64,000 nucleotides of DNA. It comes from Apoderus coryli (lineage: Eukaryota > Arthropoda > Insecta > Coleoptera > Attelabidae). Location of the stretch: the NCBI GenBank assembly GCA_911728435.2, contig OU452210.1, positions 3,720,001-3,784,000 on the forward strand, read 5' to 3'. Below the pieces are notes generated by a model, which made no database searches, was not told the DNA's origin, and was given only the letters and a program-made list of their open reading frames with translations. A program made the translations under genes and the position numbers. Positions 59,421 through 64,000 of this stretch are shown in pieces (the stretch's first letter is position 1; every line of letters begins with the position of its first letter).

Positions 59421-61469
59421 CTTGCGTTACCTTGCGTTAACATATTTATATCTACATCTACAGTAAACTTTGTTGTTGACAACGTGCTATTCTCAAAACA
59501 AACACTTTAAATATACATAATATTTTTATTAACAAACACACACACGCTCTCTCCTTCTTACTTCATCACCCAAATTAACCTTTTTTGTCCATTGAGAGAA
59601 GAATTCTCACGGTCTATATCAAATGCTTTTAATATTTAATTTTTTGGTGCGTTTTAATAGTGAATTCATAATTCAAAGTAACAAATTTTTGAGCTAACTG
59701 CCTCTAATAATTTTTAGAAACAAAACAACTCTTTTATGAACTATATAAAAATAACGCGAGAGAAATACCTTCTGACCGATAGCCAAACAAAGAACGACTG
59801 TCGTCTGTTTAAGTGTAACTACAAATGACAATAGTACTTACAAAGACGTACCGGGGGATCATTAGACCCTCGCACGCAGCGTTAGTTTTACAATATGCTT
59901 ATGATAGAGCAGGTATTAGAATTAGGAGATGGAAATTTAGATATTATTTGTGTGAATTATGAGAAACAACGTACACAATAGGCGTAAAATATTATCAAGG
60001 ACGGTGTAAGGAAAAATTGTTAGTAGTGTTCATTAGAGAATCTATTTCCGTAGTATGTTCAACATAACCCGGCTTCAAGCTATGTTTCTTTTCCTACTTT
60101 TATATAGGTTAATGCTTCGAAACTTATAGATGTCTTTATTGTAAATATGCAGGAGGCCCTCTCCAAAGTTGTTTACAATGATATTATTCTAATGTTTTAT
60201 TTCATAGCTCATTAACAATTTTTATATTTTTACAATAATTACGAGAGGAATTTGAAAGCACTGATTAAAAACCAAATATGATTACAATAGGAAGAGTCTA
60301 CTATGAGAATGAGGCAACGTATTCATCATTTCACCAAATTAATGCCGAAATTGAATAATGTAGGTTAAAGTTTAAATTTAAATGTAGGTATCAACAAAAA
60401 ACCAGTGCTGTATTTCTGTAACAATGGTAATAGTTTTTATATTATATAAAATGATTTTTTCATAGATTCCCAATAAAAGAGTTCTTCAATATACGAGTAG
60501 ATTATACCTAAATCGTTCAAATTTAAAGCTTATAAAACTACGAATAAATATAAACTCGAAAGCTATTCGACAAGCACTAAGCTCTATTACGCCGCTGGAC
60601 GCAGGAACATTTGTTACAAATCAGGATTGTTACCTAACCTTAGCAGCACTGAGAAATGTTACATTCAAAAACAGCACCCGTGTGCAACTTCCGTAACGCA
60701 GGTATGAACAAATGTAAATTCGGATGCTATTCTGCTCCAAAATGTCGCTGGAACATTGGTTTTTAAAGTATTAAATTTAACAAGGGCAACGGTTTGCAAT
60801 TTCCGGAACAATAAGTTTCATTAGATTTATATAGGTTTGATCAGGGCCAGAAGAATCGTTAAATAACTTATGTATAAAAAATTTATATTTTAAACATATC
60901 GAAGTTTAAAAAAGTTTCACATTGGATTTTAATAATAATATTATTATATTGGACAATTAGAGATCTAACATTACTCATCTTTGATAGTTATTATTTGTAT
61001 TCTGTATTTACATATACGTATGTAATTTAAATATAGGTAACAATAGACATTTTTTTAACCGTTTACAGTTCATTGTATTAACTGTGGATTGTTGTAATAA
61101 ATATTGAAATTGTCACGATTTTTTCAAGGAATTCCTAAATTTTTAACGTCGACTCTTACTTTCAATTTTAATGCATTTTGTAACCCAATTGCTAATAGAA
61201 CGAATGTTATATAGAACAATCTTGACATATACGTAACTAGTTAATTTATCATCATTACATTTCGCAAACTTGCATCAGGGTATAATTTTGGGTATACAGT
61301 TCTGCTTTGTGGCGTTGTAAATATCTATGAAAGTTTGTACTATTTCTTGAACATAATGCAGTATTTAGCTATAGATTTTGGAGCTTCAATCTCACAAATA
61401 CAGAGAGATGATGGAGAGCTAACATCGAAGGATGGCCATCAGTGTAAGTTGTAGACCTGTTTCGTATCA
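59421..61469. other. Intergenic, no gene seen
   Basis: No gene supported. ACAATGGTAATAG at 60421-60433 matches the terminal-plus-flank string seen at several P-like ends and may mark a single decayed end. Confidence 0.4.
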
Positions 61470-61860
61470 TGATCTTATGTGTGATTGCAGGCGTCGGTTC
61501 CATCGATCTCATTACTGGCCGAAGAAATGAGACATACCTACGAGGACAGGCGAGAATGGTGCGAAGATGGCAAGTGGGAGAGAGCGGATACCTATAGGTC
61601 AATTGATTGATAGAAAGCATGATGAACTAAATTACCTGACACAGTTTCTATCTAGACCTGGAGCATTTAGGGAGTATCTTACGCGATTTAAAGTAAGATA
61701 AACTAGCCCATGCCTGTTCTGTGCAGACTGAAGATGTAGGATATGCTGTGTTACACTGTAATTGATTCAACAAAGAAATGACTCTATGTAGTCGGCATGT
61801 GGCCAGTACGATTATGGAGGATAATATTGTTGACCTCATGTTCACTGGGAATTAATAGCG
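61470..61860 (+). pseudogene. R1-type LINE fragment (C-terminal ORF2)
   Basis: With stops and shifts the plus strand reads ASVPSISLLAEEMRHTYEDR, then LNYLTQFLSRPGAFREYLTRFK, then a cysteine-containing PCLFC and GYAVLHC. This is the order of the region after the reverse transcriptase in R1-like LINEs: the IELLIEER stretch, the LTQFLSGHG-like stretch, then CPFC ... H..C. A decayed fragment. Confidence 0.55.
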
Positions 61861-62330
61861 ATATTTATAAGGGAGGTTATTCAGTCGAAGGAACTAGCTG
61901 GAAGGGATAATTTGGAAAATCTATATGTACATACATGTGAGAAGGTTCTTTTATCTGTTTGTATTTCTTGAATGTATACAGTCCTAATAATGTTGATGTT
62001 TTCTTGTGACTATGCTACTTTGTTACTAAAGAGAATTAAATAGAAGACATCTTCAATAGGTTCGTTTAATACCTCTGGGTCTATAGACCGAAAGTCTGCT
62101 TGTAACAATAAGAGGCAATTTTACATTATGGCATATCAAAAGGCCGATCTTCTTTACAAAGTCGATTATTTTTATTGATAGGCTTTCTTATAAATAGGAA
62201 TATATTGAATACTTAAATTTGAGGATTTGGCTCATTAAATTCAGAATTCACAGTAGTATGGACTATTTCAATAAAAATGAATATATTGGTATTTTATGAA
62301 GTAATCCATTCAAAGAGGAGCGATGATTAA
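61861..62330. other. Intergenic, no gene seen
   Basis: AT-rich sequence without recognisable content up to the foldback element. Confidence 0.4.
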
Positions 62331-62410
62331 TGTATAAATCAAACGGCGTCTGCTCCACAAAACAAATATATTTCAATTTTATAAGTCAAGGCACATTGCC
62401 TATGTCAGTC

Positions 62411-62452
62411 AGACATGTTTCGAGAAATCAAATATTCTCATCATCAGTGACT
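62411..62452 (-). ncRNA. Type I hammerhead ribozyme motif, left arm
   Basis: Minus strand: AGUCA, CUGAUGA (62441-62447), stem II GAGAA...UUCUC, GAAAC (62417-62421), AUGUC, then UGACU. AGUCA/UGACU gives a perfect 5-bp stem I with the cleavage position after AUGUC. Stem III would be very short (AC/GU), as in the minimal hammerheads known to work as dimers. Confidence 0.6.
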
Positions 62453-62479
62453 TTCAGTACAAGATTAACAAACGTTAGT

Positions 62480-63030
62480 GCTATCAATATAACATATTCA
62501 TTTTGTGAAAATTTTGTGAATATTTCTTGTAAATCATAACATTGTTTTATATAAAAATTTTTAAAATGAAATTAAAAAATTAAAAAAATATATCCAAATT
62601 CAAAATTATTTTATGGCATTATGCCTATTTCTATGTTTTCTTTTTATTTATCATCACAGGAACATCACGTTCGTGCTATCAATATAACATATTCATTTTG
62701 TGAAAATTTTGTGAATATTTCTTGTAAATCAAAACATTGTTTTATATAAAAATTTTTAAAATGAAATTAAAAAAATATATCCAAATTCAAAATTATTTTA
62801 TGGCATTATGCCTATTTCTATGTTTTCTTTTTATTTATCATCACAGAAACATCACGTTAGTGCTATCAATATAACATATTCATTTTGTGAAAATTTTGTG
62901 AATATTTCTTGTAAATCAAAACATTGTTTTATATAAAAATTTTTAAAATGAAAATATAAAATTAAAAAAATATATATCCAAATTCAAAATTATTTTATGG
63001 CATTATGCCTATTTCTATGTTTTCATAGAA
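62480..63030. repeat. Tandem repeat, about 190-bp unit, nearly three copies
   Basis: Units start with GCTATCAATATAACATATTC at 62480, 62675 and 62862 (spacing 195 and 187). They carry the same internal landmarks TTATGGCATTATGCCTATTT and ATTTATCATCACAG. The copies differ by small indels in A runs. Confidence 0.85.
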
Positions 63031-63110
63031 ATAGGCATAATTTACAAGAAATATTCACAAAATGAATATGTTATATTGATAGCACTAACGTTTGTTAATC
63101 TTGTACTGAA

Positions 63111-63156
63111 AGTCACTGATGATGAGAATATTTGATTTCTCGAAACATGTCTGACT
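63111..63156 (+). ncRNA. Type I hammerhead ribozyme motif, right arm
   Basis: The same motif on the plus strand: AGTCA, CTGATGA (63116-63122), stem II GAGAA...TTCTC, GAAAC (63142-63146), ATGTC, TGACT. All core bases match CUGANGA...GAAA and stems I and II pair fully. Confidence 0.6.
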
Positions 63157-63232
63157 GACATAGGCAATGTGCCTTGACTTATAAAATTGAAATATATTTG
63201 TTTTGTGGAGCAGACGCCGTTTGATTTATACA

Positions 63233-64000
63233 TTTATACATGAATATATTGGTTCCTAACCTAACCTGTTTCCAAACAGATTTTACTAGTAAGTATATAA
63301 TTGAAATTTTGAAATTATATTAGTTGAATCCAAGCAGCACTGATGATGGTTAGTTTAACAGAAACCTCGATGGGAATGTTGAGAAAATGCATGTATGCGA
63401 TGTGGATTTCGATGACAGAGAACTGATGTGTGCCATAATCTACCTGTAAAAAATGTAAGTCAGGCCAGAGCTATACTGCCTGTAGCCGCAACAGTGCGAT
63501 AACTACATGGACGACTTTGATCTCGTAGACGTCGCACCAGAGGGCCTCCATCCCATGCCCTTGAGCGTCGTCTAGGATGCGAACTCACCGTCCTACTCAC
63601 GCATCCATTGACACCCCAGCAACAGAGGAGAAATCCAAACGTCACCATCACAGCTCGAGGATCGGTTTGTTGAGCCATCTTAGGGTTAACAACAGAAATC
63701 CCTGAGTTGGTGTAATTCATACTCGTTAGCGAGTGAATGCTGATGATGATGGTGACCTGTAAAAGTTTGCTAGCCCGCATGTCTGGTTGAGATGAGTATG
63801 GGATTTTAACGGCTTTTAATTTAAATATCATAATACGGGTATATTCATAAAAGTGGGAGTGGCGTGTGATTTAATAATTCTGATTCTTTCAACGAGTTCA
63901 TTGGATGTACAAAATGTACGTTGTCACTTTTATTTAGTAGTTTTTGAAGGAGTTTCAACGACAAAACAACTTATATAGTAACTAGGTACTATATTTTAAT
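63233..64000. other. Intergenic, with a further hammerhead-like core
   Basis: CTGATGA (63340-63346), a stem TGGTTAGTTTAACA and GAAAC (63361-63365) keep the hammerhead core, but the sequence after GAAAC does not fit. 63460-63760 is GC-richer and has a long minus-strand frame (Arg- and Ser-rich) without recognisable words; it may be a transposon piece. Confidence 0.35.

Larger units (their letters stand above)
62331..63232. mobile_element. Foldback repeat with hammerhead motifs in both arms
   Basis: The outer arms 62331-62536 and 63041-63232 are inverted copies, virtually identical apart from an 11-bp indel near the inner end. Each arm carries the hammerhead motif described separately, reading outward. 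The middle holds tandem repeats. A perfect hairpin (ATTATGCCTATTTCTATG, 63002-63019, facing 63024-63041, loop TTTT) marks the joint with the right arm, so the right arm may have arisen by inverted copying. Hammerheads of this kind are known in Penelope-like retroelements and small retrozymes; that link is an inference. No reverse transcriptase is present. Confidence 0.6.

Noticed and set aside
62330..62539. Open frame of about 69 codons, mirrored at 63042-63233
   Set aside because: The two frames are the two arms of one inverted repeat; the sequence has the hammerhead motif and no protein-like features.
62480..63030. CRISPR-like array
   Set aside because: The units are about 190 bp, nearly identical along their full length and without unique spacers, so this is a plain tandem repeat in a eukaryotic genome.
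63460..63831. 123-codon minus-strand gene
   Set aside because: It has a low-complexity Arg/Ser-rich C-terminus and no family motif; it may be part of a transposon, but there is no support for a gene.

Overview
The window is AT-rich eukaryotic DNA from an insect nuclear genome. The host genes have spliceosomal introns, and the sequence is crowded with typical arthropod transposons: an iMet-primed copia element, Tc1/mariner elements, CR1/jockey- and R1-type LINEs, tRNA-headed SINEs and hammerhead-carrying repeats. A beetle or a similar insect is plausible, but the order cannot be fixed by eye. All names come from reading the translations; no search was run.

Host genes, left to right. (1) The 5' exon of mitochondrial carnitine palmitoyltransferase 2 (minus, 837-1882); the rest lies off the left edge. 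(2) A complete three-exon PRA1-family protein 3 / ARL6IP5 gene (plus, 7847-11543, 182 aa), with an antisense LINE in its last intron ending about 13 bases before the final exon. (3) A complete nine-exon importin-9 gene (plus, 19640-28955). Its exons sum to 3003 nt (1000 aa) and every junction keeps frame. (4) A METTL25/RRNAD1-type methyltransferase in one exon (minus, 30545-31873). (5) The last two coding exons of LIX1/lowfat (minus, 37488-38959), with a candidate first exon about 19 kb away at 58110-58323. These are unrelated housekeeping genes that each stand alone.

Mobile DNA fills the rest. The most distinctive material is a set of elements resembling P elements: ends starting CA, TIRs of about 31 bp often ending GTCAGC, and 7-bp target duplications. 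Full or long copies lie at 3552-6388, 13619-14850, 14859-17726 and 17792-17969. Beside them are palindromic remnants of 19-41 bp, each still flanked by a 7-bp duplication, which look like excision footprints. Several are nested or adjacent, and the heptamer CTATAAC recurs as their target. A THAP-domain coding fragment lies at 225-466; THAP is the DNA-binding domain of P transposases.

Other transposons are an intact DUF4817-type Tc1/mariner element with TIRs of about 350 bp (35271-37361), a decayed relative inside another TIR element (39395-42207), a broken mariner (42790-43670), a full-length copia element with 206-bp LTRs and an ATTTC duplication (51321-55747), several LINE fragments, and two related SINEs. 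At 62331-63232 a foldback repeat carries a hammerhead ribozyme motif in each arm around tandem repeats of about 190 bp. Weaker hammerhead-like cores are scattered through the window.
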